From: Acanthosoma haemorrhoidale
Taxonomy: Eukaryota > Arthropoda > Insecta > Hemiptera > Acanthosomatidae
Direction: 5' to 3'
Length of the DNA stretch: 64,000 bases
Assembly: GCA_930367205.1 (NCBI GenBank)
Contig: OV884015.1
Span: 79,375,341 to 79,439,340, forward strand
Below are positions 47,451-58,702 of this stretch, piece after piece. The notes under the pieces were generated by a model. That model was given only the letters and a program-made list of their open reading frames with translations, made no database searches and was not told where the DNA came from. The position numbers and the translations under genes were made by a program. Each line of letters opens with the position of its first letter. Positions within the stretch are counted from its first letter, which is position 1.

Positions 47451-50400
47451 CAATATTTTGTTTCTATATTAAATTCATTAAACATTGTAAATTATTTTTT
47501 TCTGAAATTAAATAATACATTTTGGAATTGCGTAATATTATCTATAAACAATTACTATTTTTTTAAGGCAAAATTACTTGTGAACATTCAAGAGCTAAAT
47601 GGTTGGAGGCTATTCAACTCAGAAATAAAAAAACTCATGGGGCATTCTCCTAGTAGGGACAAATGGTTTTTCTAGCAATGTAATATGTGAGGAACATTTT
47701 TCATGAATAAAGGTATGATCAGTAGATAATTGCTAACAACAAAAATTACGTCGTTATAGATATTTGAGGAAAAAACACTTTTTAAATATCAAATTTGGTT
47801 TCTGTATTTTGAGGGCCGATAAAACAGGATTGAAGATATCGAAAACGGTAAGCGGCTTATTTAAAGCGTGTCCCTGAGTTTTTGTTTCATTCTTGTTTCC
47901 GCGTCCAGGTAGTGATTTCAGTTATAGCAGGGACTTAAAATATCAAATGAGGTCTAAAATGCTGCCTCGCTACTTCCAAAGTAAGAAGAGGCATGCCGAA
48001 CACTTTCATTACGGGCTCGAACTGCCACTTATTTTTAATCGTTTTGAGATGGTTCCGTAGTTTTATTGTCACTCATTCCTTTGGTCTAATTAAACGAGGT
48101 TAGTAATTTCTTTTTTCTTTTGCTGTATACACATTCATTCTAGAGACACCTAAAGACCAAATACTTTATAATTTATGATTCGAGTGTAACTTATTAAGTT
48201 ATTTCTTAAAAACAACAACAGTTCTTTCATTCCCTTACCTTCCCTTCCCCATAAATATCTTATTTTCCCCATGAAGGCTACATACTTTGCCAGCATGCGG
48301 TCATTAATTGTTGAAAAAGGAGACGAACTTTTATTCCACTGTGATTTTTTCAAAAGTTATTCTACAAAGTACCGTGCAAAGGCAATTAATTGTTTTATCG
48401 ATTTAATTTTACAATTACTTTTTTTTTGTTTTATTGAAAATTTAACAACGTTTGGTAGTTTAATTATCCATGTGTTAGGCCCATTCAATTATCAGTCACT
48501 AACGCTTTTCCATTCCCTCATTTCACGTGTACATTCACTTTTATTTTAAAATTTTCCATTGAAAAAATGAGCATGCAGCTGAGCTGTGGCTATAAATAAT
48601 TTTCTATTTAACACACAAAGGAGGACTCAGAATTATTTTTGGAAGAATAACTTTAAGGTAATGTAAGAAAAATATCAGAACTGTAATTGGCCTTTCCAGG
48701 AGAATTTCTTATGTATTGACGTATTTTCGAGATGTCAGAATAAATAAGAGTGAACGATTTAGATTTAATAAAAGCATATGCACAGTACCAATAGCTGGCG
48801 TTTCAAAAATAAATAAAAATTTATTTAAAAACTGAAATTCGCAACTATTATAACTTATATCACTAAATTTTTCATAATATTCAGTTTTTAAACTGGATTA
48901 TCGACGGCCATAATTGTTAACATTCATAGAATGTCAATAAATCCTTTTAACTAGTGATAATAATTCATCATAAAATGATCGCATTGACAAGAATAAATTA
49001 AGCTAAATTTTTTTTATAAATAATCGCTAATTTGAACTATAGTTTTAAGTTGATATTTACAATTGAATTTTTATGTTTGTTTTTTTTAAATTTTATTAGT
49101 TCTATTCATATTTTTAGCAGAATAATATCTGCTTTAAAACTTCTTTCAAGCAAATCCCTTACAAAAATAACGCAACTTCAAACAATTTTTATATTTTCAC
49201 CTCTGCGGATGTCTGGGCTTTGTTAATAATTTTCTTCTGTTTAACCGAAAAACATGAAATCGTGTAGATTGCCACGCCTAACGAGCCGAAGATATGAAAA
49301 TATACCCTGAAACATAATTAAATATGAACTAATTAATTAATTTACTAGGTAATATAAACTAAATATTTTTCAATCTTATCAAGATATATTTTTGTATTTC
49401 TTAACAACTACAAAACATTGCCAAGACATATTGTCATTAAAACCGTAATAAAAAAAAATAAGGAAGTGTTAGTAATCAATTTATTTATAATTAAAGAAAT
49501 AGATAATCTTCAATAGTAGGGTATCAAGTGAAAAGAGGTATTTATTAATAATATATATGTATTAATTACAATATAGTATGTATTAATAATATGTGTTGAT
49601 ACTGTACTGGATTATGATTGCAAAAGATCATCAAAAGTCTTCATGACTTCTCCCGAAATTATTACACTTGAATTTAATATATTTAATGAAATTAATCTAA
49701 AAGCGTTATAAGCTATCGTGTAATCCACAAAGTAATTTTTTCCCATTTTTTTATTTTTCACAATGACGGAATTAATGCGGCCATAATATAATGCGATGTA
49801 ATTACCTTTTGAAGTATATCGCATTTGTATGTTTTATATTATATATTTTATATGGATATTAGTGTATAGGTATATATAAATAATTTGAAGCGTTGATGAT
49901 AAAGGGATGTTAAAGTTTCAATCAGAACTTGCCTGACATTTGGACAACGTGTTCAAATATGTAATGTGTATGTCAGGATCAGTCTATAGTGAGAAGAAGG
50001 ATGAGAAACCTTAACATGTATTTCTCATCAACTCAAGCCGATCTCCCAACGAACGCCCAACTTATGGCTAATAAAAAACTCAGGGTAGAATATATATTTA
50101 AAATGGGCTGAGATGTTCATAAAAAAAAAAAAAAAAAAAGCTATTCTCTCTTTAAATGTCCCTCTGAATGTACTCATAAGGGTGCCGTATTGTAAGGGCA
50201 AGTGAAATGTTTACAGTGAGTGGGTGAGAGTGCTGGTGGGTCTATACGTGCTCCCATAAATACGCACACCATGGCGACAATTAGCCTCCTTGGGTGGCCT
50301 CTCCCTAAAACTAGCAGCTCCAGCATTTTACGATCTGTACGCTCCGGTAGGCCCGGCGGGCTGTCGACGGCGTGGGGAGGAAACAAAAATATTTAAATAG

Positions 50401-50578
50401 AACGTCTAGAAATCAACTCTCATTTTTTTAAAAATTGTTTACTACAAATATGACTTAGCTTTAAGTCGATACCAAATATCTGCTAGGAGAGTCCAAACTG
50501 CCATCATAGCTCAATATTTTTTATGAAAAAATTATGGGTTTCCATAAAATGGTTTGCAGCCACGGTTGCAAGCTGAAG
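47451..50578. other. Unassigned AT-rich DNA
   Basis: No gene is assigned. 50170-50390 is GC-richer and open on the minus strand without a recognisable domain. A repeat-E motif (CTCAAGCCGATCTCCCAAC) lies at about 50032. Confidence 0.4.
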
Positions 50579-50775
50579 GTGAGCCTCATCACCTAGTGAG
50601 TGTATGTGTATTGGACTTATTAACAACAATCTGAAAGTATTATATTTTATGCATTCCTTCGAATGCGTCTCCAAATGCAGCACGAGAAGACAGCTGTAAT
50701 TCCAAATTTATTTATTTATTTTTGTTATTGTATATATATTATCAATAAAGAGGTTTTGAAAAAAAAAAAAAAAAT
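50579..50775 (+). mobile_element. LINE 3' UTR end with hairpin and poly(A)
   Basis: GGTGAGCCTCATCACC (50579-50594) is the family A-type hairpin. An AATAAAGAGGTTTTG and an A run of about 15 follow at 50743-50773. This hairpin plus AATAAA-GGTTTTG tail is shared with the minus-strand element at 19815-20090. No coding sequence is recognised upstream. Confidence 0.7.
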
Positions 50776-51338
50776 ATATCAAAAGTTTCAAGATAATGAG
50801 CAATTTAATTATTTTTTGTTTTTATACGTGACTCACGTACCATAGAGTTCACGTGCTCGTTTAAGTGACAAAATAAGTGGTTTTGGCTAATCTGCTTTTT
50901 GCCCCAAAAAAATAACCAAAACATAAACTCTAAGCACTGTTTAAAATACTACTATATTGATTGCATGAAAAGATTCCAATCAAGAAATATAATATAATAA
51001 ATACACTTTTTGACGATCTCAAAAATTACAGAAATCATCTGGAAAGTATTGTTTCAAAGCGTTTCTTAAATATTCCCGGTTCGTTTGTCATTCATTGTAA
51101 CTCGAAAGTTAATTTAAAATGGAATATTGATGCATTCATTCATTCCAGATATCCAAAAACTTGAATAATATGGAGTTATTAGAATGATTCATCCGCCATT
51201 ATACCAACTCAGAGATTGGATTAGAATTTCTTTATTATCCTATTTTTGATCCATCTATAAAAGACCATGACGCAGTATCAATTTTAAAATTTATTTTTAT
51301 TGACGAAAACAACAATTAATGTTTCATTTTATTCGTTT

Positions 51339-52155
51339 AAGTTTTTTTTTTATCCATATTATCTTGTTACAAATTTATATATGTCGAAAATATAGATTCT
51401 ACAAACGAATCTATTTACAATTGCTTCATTGTATTTCCTGTAGCTTGAGTACATTTTATAAAAAGTCTAGTACACAAAATAGTTATCTGCATATTACAAA
51501 AGTATAATGATGTACATTAAACATTAATGGACTGAATTTATTGAAAGTGATGGGGCTCACCTTATTTATCATAAACTTAAAACTAACTTACATCTAACCA
51601 GAAAAAGTTAAACTTAATCTTAACCAATTTTTATCCAACAGTCTGTTCCCATCGATGTGGGAAGGGTGGTGGGGTCATAGTGTTAAACGCTGGGTTTGTG
51701 AGGTGCTGCAACGAGTCAAAAAACTTGACGCGTCTCCGGTGGATGAACTCACTCACCAATGGCATACCAAGAAACGGGTGCAAGTCGGCTTTCTTTAACC
51801 TCTCGAGAGAAGTATATCTGACCACTTTTCTCATGATCCCATTCCGGAATCGTTGGATACTTTTAGCTGTATTGTCAGTTAGAGTAAATAGCGGGGTACC
51901 GTACAGCAGAGCTGACCTGAGGACACATTTATATCATTAGTTTGAGACGCAGCGACAAGTTTGGTGAAGTTAGGAAGTGGTAAAGCCGGTAAGATCTGTG
52001 TCGTACTTTTTCTATTTTGTTACTAAAATGAGTAGAGAAATGGAGATGCCTATCCATCTTGATACCCAGATAGTACATTGATAAAGCCGTTGAGTTCTCT
52101 TGCCCTCCTATAGTATAGGATTTTGGCAAGGTTTTTTTCCCCCTTTGGAGGTTTT
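51339..52155 (-). mobile_element. LINE family A, second longest copy
   Basis: On the minus strand, 52155 down to 51930 encodes RGKKTLPKSYTIGGQE, YYLGIKMDRHLHFSTHFSNK and RSYRLYHFLTSPNLSL. After a frameshift, 51834 to 51631 encodes RKVVRYTSLERLKKADLHPF, GMPLVSEFIHRRRVKFFDSL and MTPPPFPHRWEQ. It is closely related to 32980-33495 but carries small indels. The hairpin (51546-51561) and the family tail follow to a T run at about 51340. The 5' truncation lies near 52155, just upstream of the candidate exon at 52390. Confidence 0.92.
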
Positions 52156-52389
52156 GTACGTTTATTCGTTTAAGATACGTAATACAGGGTTTTATCCCTG
52201 TTTCTAACAATGTTACAATAAATGAATTCTTAGAGTCATTACATTAATAGAATTATTTTAATTTATAAATAAGATAGAAGTAGCCAATCTTGCCAAATGA
52301 ATGCTTCAATCGCCACTTTTGTTTCGGATCTGCTTTTGTCTATACTTGATATAATTGACGCATATGTTAATGTGTTTTTACTTTCTTAG

Positions 52390-52469
52390 GAAAAAGACGC
52401 ACCGCCTAAAATTACAAACGAATGCATGGAAACTACATTAGCAGAAAAAATAGCATCACTTCTAGAAGG
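52390..52469 (+). CDS. Candidate internal exon, unknown protein
   Basis: A textbook acceptor (TGTTTTTACTTTCTTAG, AG at 52388-52389) and a textbook donor (AGG followed by GTGAGT at 52470) bracket 80 nt. Only one frame is open across it: EKDAPPKITNECMETTLAEK, then IASLLEG. The composition is protein-like, unlike the AT-driven frames around it. A second acceptor (TTTCATCTTCAG, AG at 52845-52846) would splice in frame to PLLLKM and a TAG at 52866-52868, so a short last exon is possible. I do not recognise the protein. Upstream exons would lie beyond the LINE at 51339-52155 or outside the window. Confidence 0.5.
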
Positions 52470-53232
52470 GTGAGTGACAGATGACATTTTATTTACTTTA
52501 CTAAATAGAAAATGTATAGATTATTTTAATTTGCAACATTTTTGTTACCGCTATAATTTATTACAGCCCTTAATTGTATGATTAAATAAACTCATAACAT
52601 TTATAAACGTTATATCAACCAATTCAGGAATAAAAAATACGTGCAAATTATATAATATTCAGTTCATGTTCAATACACTGCAGATATTCTTTTCTTCCAG
52701 TTAAATTACATTAAGTTCAAAAGATCAAATTGTTAGATTAACGTTGCTGTTAATTTCTTCGAAATTATAATTTAACAAATTTTCTATATACATTATGCCT
52801 GATTTCTTTCCTACTCCTAAATTTCTTAATTTTATTTCATCTTCAGACCGCTTCTGCTTAAAATGTAGGGAATCCAAAATTATAATACTGTGTTCCATCA
52901 TGCCTCCTTAGTAATAAGTTTTTAGATTATTAGTTTTAATATAAATAATAAGCTTATTATTAATTTTACGGAACGGAGCGAGTCTAGGTGTCCAAATCTT
53001 AGGCAAAACAATTTTGGGTTCTGAAATCCTAACCTGAAAATGCCACTTTTCGATGCTACTTGAGGAACGCAGAATTATATCAAGATACCATCCAAAACAC
53101 CAAATGGCGGGAAACTTGAAATAAAAGTATTACTTACTTTCAGTAATTAAGAGTAGTGTTAGGTAGTGCGCACTAAGTTTAATCACGACCATAATGTGCC
53201 TACCATTATAAGAGGGCTATGGGAAAAAAATG
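52470..53232. other. Unassigned AT-rich DNA, possibly intronic
   Basis: No further exon is certain. The acceptor-like AG at 52845-52846 is described with the candidate exon. Confidence 0.4.
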
Positions 53233-53305
53233 TACCCCTGGTGGGACTCGAACCCACAATCCCCGGTTTAGGAGACCGATGCCTTATCCATTAGGCCACA
53301 GGGGC
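53233..53305 (-). tRNA. tRNA-Arg (CCT), copy 1
   Basis: This is a minus-strand 73-nt tRNA. The acceptor GCCCCTG pairs with CAGGGGT (G1-T72 wobble, as in animal tRNA-Arg-CCT), with discriminator A. The D arm is GGCC...GGC-type, and the T arm is TGTGGG-TTCGAGT-CCCAC-like. The anticodon stem TCGGT/ACCGG closes the loop CTCCTAA, giving anticodon CCT for AGG codons. It differs from the two other copies only at the first loop base (C instead of T). A T run follows on the minus strand as terminator. The sequence on its 5' side resembles that of copy 3 over about 150 nt. Confidence 0.97.
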
Positions 53306-54264
53306 TGATGCGATCATTGGGCAAATAGAACTCAGTGAATTTAAGTCCCAAATGTGAAAAGAAAAGAGGATAGCATTTTTTTGAAAAATTAAACAACAAT
53401 TTTAAAGCATTCTGTATTGAATTTGCAAATTTAGCTCCACTTGGAAAGGATTCTAAATTCAAAAAGCGAAAAATCTTAATTGTTTTTCTGATGAATTATT
53501 GGATAATGCCAGAACCCATGAACATGGACAAAAGAAAATTAGGAAGAGATAGGAAAGTATAAGTTTTAGAAATGGTTAATTTGCCATAAATAGACCCAAT
53601 TCTATCCCGGTTTAGTGGATCATGTAAAATTTAAAGAATTTTTTTTTTAGTACATAATAGCGGGCACAAATAGAAACCAATCTTACTATTGAATTTAGCT
53701 ACTCATAGTTATAAAGATTGTTACCTAACGACAAGAACAATTTTGCTCTTCAGTTTTGGTATCTATCATTAAAAACTTTCCGTTTACCCTAACATCCAAA
53801 ATCTTCTTAAGATCATCCCAAGACTTCCTAGAACTGTTAAAAAAATCAGCTCTGACTGTTCATTATATTATTACGCAATATGATCATATAATAAATTTTG
53901 ATTACTTGACTATATTACATACAGATTATATATGATAATGTACCTGCGATGTACTGCTATCTCAAACATGTCAAGGTATTTAGTTTGATAACCAGTTAAA
54001 TTTGATCGGAACCATTTTTCTTTACATTATCAAGTAATCGTGTTTTATGACTGGACCATTTTTTATGCTGTCCCAATATCAATTATGAACTCAATATAAA
54101 ATAAGATGCCTCCATGCCCAATGGGGACTCGTCAAAAACAGGACAGTCAGCTACTGTGAGTTCATTGTCAGTCTTGAAGTTAAAGTTGAAATTGAGTTGA
54201 AGATTTCTTGTTTTGAAAATTACAAAGAAACTCAACAAATTTATAGGATAAACTAGCTTTATAC

Positions 54265-54728
54265 AGTGAGTTATGGAGACACTTTCGGAAACGTCACGTT
54301 AAGAACAAAAGAAAAAGCGAGTATCGCTAAATGGTCTACTGCGAGTTCAGGATGGCAACATGTAACATTCAGAATTGGAAGAAAGAAGAATCGCCTTGTT
54401 TAAATGATTTACAAAATTTAAAGTTCACATTACCAACATTGATCATCGCTAATTGACATTATCTATTTATATCTGATGGTAGTAGCCAAGTTTGCCCAAA
54501 GTAATTAAGCGTGTTTCCATTGAATTCATATTGCTTCCTTTGAATCGTTCTGGTAGTCTGGTCGTTGTCGGGGAGTTAGGAATTCACGGCACTCAACGAT
54601 GATGTAATGAACGGTTAAAGAATCTCACTATTTATTGCACAAAGAAAAAAAATTGTACCCCTGGTGGGACTCGAACCCACAATCCCCGGTTTAGGAAACC
54701 GATGCCTTATCCATTAGGCCACAGGGGC
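54265..54728. repeat. tRNA-Arg-bearing segmental duplication, unit 1
   Basis: This unit is directly repeated at about 57145-57655. Shared blocks include GTCACGTTAAGAACA, GGTCTACTGCGAGTTCAG, GACATTATCTATTTATATCT, GCCCAAAGTAATT, GTCGGGGAGTT and ATTCACGGCACTCAACGA, then the tRNA itself. The inverted third copy is at 58140-58702. Unit 2 has about 100 extra nt after the first block. Confidence 0.85.
54656..54728 (-). tRNA. tRNA-Arg (CCT), copy 2
   Basis: This is a complete 73-nt tRNA-Arg with anticodon CCT (loop TTCCTAA, stem TCGGT/ACCGG). It is identical to copy 3 at 57575-57647 and differs from copy 1 at one loop base. A run of eight T follows the 3' end on the minus strand. It sits inside duplication unit 1, with the 3' flank shared with copy 3. 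Confidence 0.97.
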
Positions 54729-56713
54729 AGATGTCGTTGCCATGTAAATAGAACAGAATTAAATAGAATTAGCCTTTGGGTAAGTTAAGTAAATAATATA
54801 TATGTATCCGTATAAAAGATACATCCCTTATGAACTCCTTTATATTTATGTATTGGTAAATACCTGATATATCAGATAGATTAGTATATCGGTATGATAG
54901 TAAATGTGGAAAGTAAAATTAAAACCCTCATTTCGCCTAAGGTAGCAGTGTGGGCTGGCCGGAACTGGTGTGTCGTCTGCAAATGGTATTTTGTTCATAA
55001 AATAGTTTGTTACGTGCATGGAAGTAAAGATCCTGCTCTCAAGACGGAAATATCTTTCTGTAAACCAACCCCATTATAATAAATAAGATTCGAAGCTAAA
55101 GGAGGTTTTATGAACGCCTCTCTCGACCGTGGAAAGTTGTTCGTAAAGGAAGTACTCGGTGAAGCACTGACAAGACGATATATCCCCGGAGATTCGAGAG
55201 GACGGTTGCCATTGGAGATGAATGATGTAGACGATGGACGAAGAGCTATGCCGTGATCGCCAAGTGTGGGAAATGGGACGATGGACAACTGCTGTTGTAT
55301 ACTCGTTATATGGACGCCCCTACATCACGCCGCGATCCCTCATTAGCCCCGTCCCTCCCTCTCCGGTAATGGCCAGTCTCTATCGGCGGGTATTTAGCCG
55401 TCGTCGGCGCGCACTCACACCGACGTGTCTCGGACCCGTCGTAAATATGAAGGATCTCTCCGAACCGGACTGCTAACAAACCAGTCGGCCGGCGATATTT
55501 CAAACCTCTCGACGAAAGGCACTGCGCCCGGGGATGGGCATTGAGAAAGCTTTCCGTTCTATGTCTCGGGATATCAACTCGAGGAAACCTCATCATCCCA
55601 AACATATCCTAGTCAGTGGCATGATCAATAATTGTGAGGTTATAAAACATTTAATACTAAGTATACAACATTACTAGTACAAGACCACAATACTAGCACA
55701 AGAACTACAATACTACACTATACCTTCGTCATAATCACAATATCAATCTGGACCTCCCCCCCCCCTTCCATTTGCTACGCTCTTTAATTGAACGTGAATC
55801 CTTAATTGAAATATGTTTAGAACAAGATTATTTAGTTATTTGCTATAACAAATGATTAGTTGCATATAGTGCTTATGATAACGAATTAGTGTTGATTTTT
55901 ATAACATTCTAATTACATTATATAGATTACGATTATATAGCAAAACGCATATACTTAAGGTGTTTTTATTTTAATCTGTAAAACTAAGTATGTATGAATT
56001 TATATATTTACGCCTGGAGACCAAATTGTGAGTTGGTGGGTGTAAGTGTTTATGTAACCATTTACTTTAATTCTTATAGCAGGTTTACAGTTTTTTTTTC
56101 TTCTGGCTGTGTTTTTATACATTCATTTCACTTTATATGTTTAATTTTTGATAAAATTGTGCCTTTCATATGTTTATGTATATTTTTTTCTTATTTAATT
56201 TAATTTAATTTTACATTTTTTGTTTACACATTGTACATTTTAGCGGGGGCAGTTACAGTCAAAGATCCCACTTTATGTTGGATAAATGTTTGTTCTTAAG
56301 GGGCTTAGTCCCTAGATGTTAAAAATATTATTACTATCATTGAAGAGTATTCAACTAAAAGTAATCGAAATTCATTTTACATAATAAATTAAACCCATAG
56401 TACAAAAACACCTCATGAATAGGTAAGATTGCGAAGAGGAGGACCTACCGTTCAACCAAAGCTAAACACTTAAATGCGTAGCTTTTGCCGGCTAGGGTGA
56501 CCCCAAATTTTCACCCTTTTTACTTCATTCAAAATTATGCATGGTTTAACAATTATTGAACTTGAATGAATAAATAAATGTATGTTGTTCCAACAGATTG
56601 TACACCTAATAACAAAATGTATGCTTGTTAACTAGTTAATTTTCATTTTTCTAGCTCATAATCAAGCATGGAGAGTGTGAGCAAGAAGACTCGTTAGTGT
56701 AACGTCTCCATTT
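54729..56713. other. Unassigned; GC-rich block in the middle
   Basis: No gene is assigned. 55100-55610 is GC- and CpG-richer, open over 99 codons on the minus strand (55605-55306) and partly on the plus strand, but the peptides have no recognisable domain. The rest is AT-rich, with a C run near 55757-55767. Confidence 0.4.
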
Positions 56714-57175
56714 TTATGCCTGTTTCGAAACTCCCTTTCTGCGATCCAAGAGCGGTCTAAGGGCGCGACTGTTGCCCACAATCATAAGTTCACAAGTGGA
56801 GGCACATCCCTCATCTGGTGTCCATGTTGCCCAATGCGAGAAGTATGTACCATGAGCGAGCGGACAAGATGGCGAGCGAGACACAGTGCCCATCGTGATC
56901 CGCCCCGGGCTAGTCAACATTACAGATTTCACGCTACCACTGTCTCCGCTATTACAGTCGAGACCGGGCTCATGCATAAATGATAAGTGGCCTTTGACTG
57001 AGCAACATCTCACAGTAAAGATCCCCTTGAGCTGGTCCCCGATCATCCATGGTCTATATAAAACTCGCTCTGCGGTTGTACAGTATCGCAGATTGGACGA
57101 TACAGGCTCTTCAGTATGAGTAATTCTATACCATTTCGAATAATACAACTCCGGAGAAACTTTTGTAAGTGTCAC
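56714..57175 (-). CDS. Unrecognised 153-codon open frame, doubtful
   Basis: This is among the longest open frames in the window, in GC-richer DNA. Near its C-terminus it reads HWATWTPDEGCASTC followed by GNSRALRPLL. The W-x-x-W then C-x-x-x-C spacing is reminiscent of a thrombospondin type 1 repeat, but the later conserved cysteines are absent. The start is arbitrary: no Kozak-like context or splice sites support it, and its 5' end overlaps the tRNA-Arg duplication unit. It could be a chance frame, an exon fragment or part of a mobile element. Confidence 0.2.
   Translation of the reverse strand: MTLTKVSPELYYSKWYRITHTEEPVSSNLRYCTTAERVLYRPWMIGDQLKGIFTVRCCSVKGHLSFMHEPGLDCNSGDSGSVKSVMLTSPGRITMGTVSRSPSCPLAHGTYFSHWATWTPDEGCASTCELMIVGNSRALRPLLDRRKGVSKQA
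57055..57082 (+). promoter_or_regulatory. Possible core promoter: TATA box plus initiator
   Basis: TATATAAA at 57055-57062 is followed about 25 nt later by TACAGT at 57079-57084, the spacing of a TATA-initiator promoter. The region upstream is GC-rich. No gene follows on the plus strand that I can identify, so this may be chance or the promoter of a lost element. Confidence 0.25.
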
Positions 57176-57574
57176 GTTAAGAACACAAAAAAATCCAAGG
57201 GTTTATGTTCCCGTTAAGAATAACCCCAGACTTACTGTTCCGATCCCTCCACTTTCTTCTGTTTCTCCAACGTACCAATTGTTCAAAGAAAAGGCGAGAA
57301 TCGCTAATTGGTCTACTGCGAGTTCAGAGATTTACAAGATTTTATTAAACATTACCATTACCAACAATGATAATGATTATTAGCATTGACATTATCTATT
57401 TATATCTGATAGTAGTTGCCCAAAGTAATTCAGCTTGTTTGCATTGCATTTATATTGATTCTTTTGAATCGTTCTAGTAGTTCGGTTGTTGTCGGGGAGT
57501 TTGGAATTCACGGCACTCAACGAAGATGTAATGAACTGTTAAAGAATCTCACTATTGCACAAGAAAAAAAATTG

Positions 57575-57647
57575 TACCCCTGGTGGGACTCGAACCCACA
57601 ATCCCCGGTTTAGGAAACCGATGCCTTATCCATTAGGCCACAGGGGC
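57575..57647 (-). tRNA. tRNA-Arg (CCT), copy 3
   Basis: This is identical over 73 nt to copy 2, with anticodon CCT, intact arms and a T run as terminator on the minus strand. It lies in arm 1 of the palindrome and in duplication unit 2. Both flanks are diverged from the other copies while the gene is unchanged, the expected picture for a selected or gene-converted tRNA. Confidence 0.97.
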
Positions 57648-58350
57648 AGATGTTGTAGTGGGCAAGTAGATTGCAATAAATTCAGGTCAGAACTAAAAAA
57701 AGTAAGAGGATTCACAATTGTTATACGTGTAATAAACTTTTTTGTAGCTTTCTATATTGCATTTGCAGATCTATCACAACTTTTAAGAGATTATATTATA
57801 AAATAGAAAAAAAAAAATATATATTTTTTTGCATAATTAGAGTATTCGTGAATAGGAAATCAGTAAGTGTGTTCTTTCTACACACAATTGCAATAGTGGG
57901 CTTGTGTATGTATTACTTTTTTTACTTTTCACTCACCACCTCAAGGTCATATCTAATAAATAATTTTAATAAATCGTCAAAGCTAATCACTATCAGACAG
58001 TCAAGGTTCATGGCTAACACGCCATTATGGAAATATTAAAAAAAAATAAAACTTTTTGCCTTGAATTTTATTTGAGATAATTTAAGAGCAAAAACCTAAT
58101 TTTATTTATTGACTTATCGATTCTATCGTTTGCTAATTTGCTGCATTTCTTGTTCACCATGAATACTCTAATTATCCAAAAATAATTGTTGCTTTTTCTA
58201 TTTATAATATAATCTCTTGAAAGTGTTGCTAAATCAGCAAATGCAATATAAAGTGCTGCAAAAAGAGTTAATAAACGTCCAACAATTACGAATCATCTTG
58301 CTTTTTTTAATCTAAAGTTACTGCAATCTACTTAACTGTTGCCGTCCCCT

Positions 58351-58424
58351 GACCCTGTGGCCTAGTGGCTAATGCATCGGCCTCTTCAATTCAAGCCGGC
58401 CATTGTGGAGTTAAAATCGGAGTA
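58351..58424 (+). pseudogene. tRNA-Arg pseudogene
   Basis: CCCTGTGGCCTAGTGG and AATGCATCGG match the first half of the tRNA-Arg(CCT) genes on the opposite strand. The anticodon loop is replaced by an expanded stretch of about 13 nt (CTCTTCAATTCAA) closed by CGGC/GCCG. The T arm has lost its TTCGA signature (TTAAAAT), and the acceptor no longer pairs. A T run follows. Without the B box and a normal anticodon loop it cannot be a working arginine tRNA. It is the mirror partner of copy 3 in the palindrome. Confidence 0.85.
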
Positions 58425-58702
58425 CAACTTTTTTTTTTCTTTCTGCAATGCTGGATAGGTTTTAACCGTTCATTACATCATCGTTGATTGCCGCGAATTC
58501 CAAACTCCCCGACAGCGAACCGGGCCAGGACCACCACTGAACGAGCAAGAGCAACTCAATATAAACAAGCTGAATTACTTCGGGCAAACTTGGCTTCTAC
58601 CATCAGCTATAAAATAGATAATGACATTGCTTATAATAATTTTTGGTAATGTGGCTTATAACAAAGGTTAATTAAAATTTTGTGAATCATTTGAACAAGG
58701 CT

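Larger units (their letters stand above)
57328..58702. repeat. Large imperfect palindrome carrying tRNA-Arg copies
   Basis: Arm 1 (about 57328-57870) and arm 2 (about 58140-58702) are inverted copies. Paired blocks include GACATTATCTATTT, GCCCAAAGTAATTCAGCTTG against CAAGCTGAATTACTTCGGGC, GTCGGGGAGTTTGGAATTC against GAATTCCAAACTCCCCGAC, the tRNA against its decayed partner, and AGAGATTATATTATAAAATA against its complement. The spacer is about 270 nt. Arm 1 keeps an intact tRNA while arm 2 holds a pseudogene. Confidence 0.85.

Noticed and set aside
53220..57660. The tRNA-Arg copies as tRNA-derived SINEs
   Set aside because: Each copy keeps a full functional cloverleaf, a proper terminator and no SINE body or poly(A); the shared flanks are segmental duplications.
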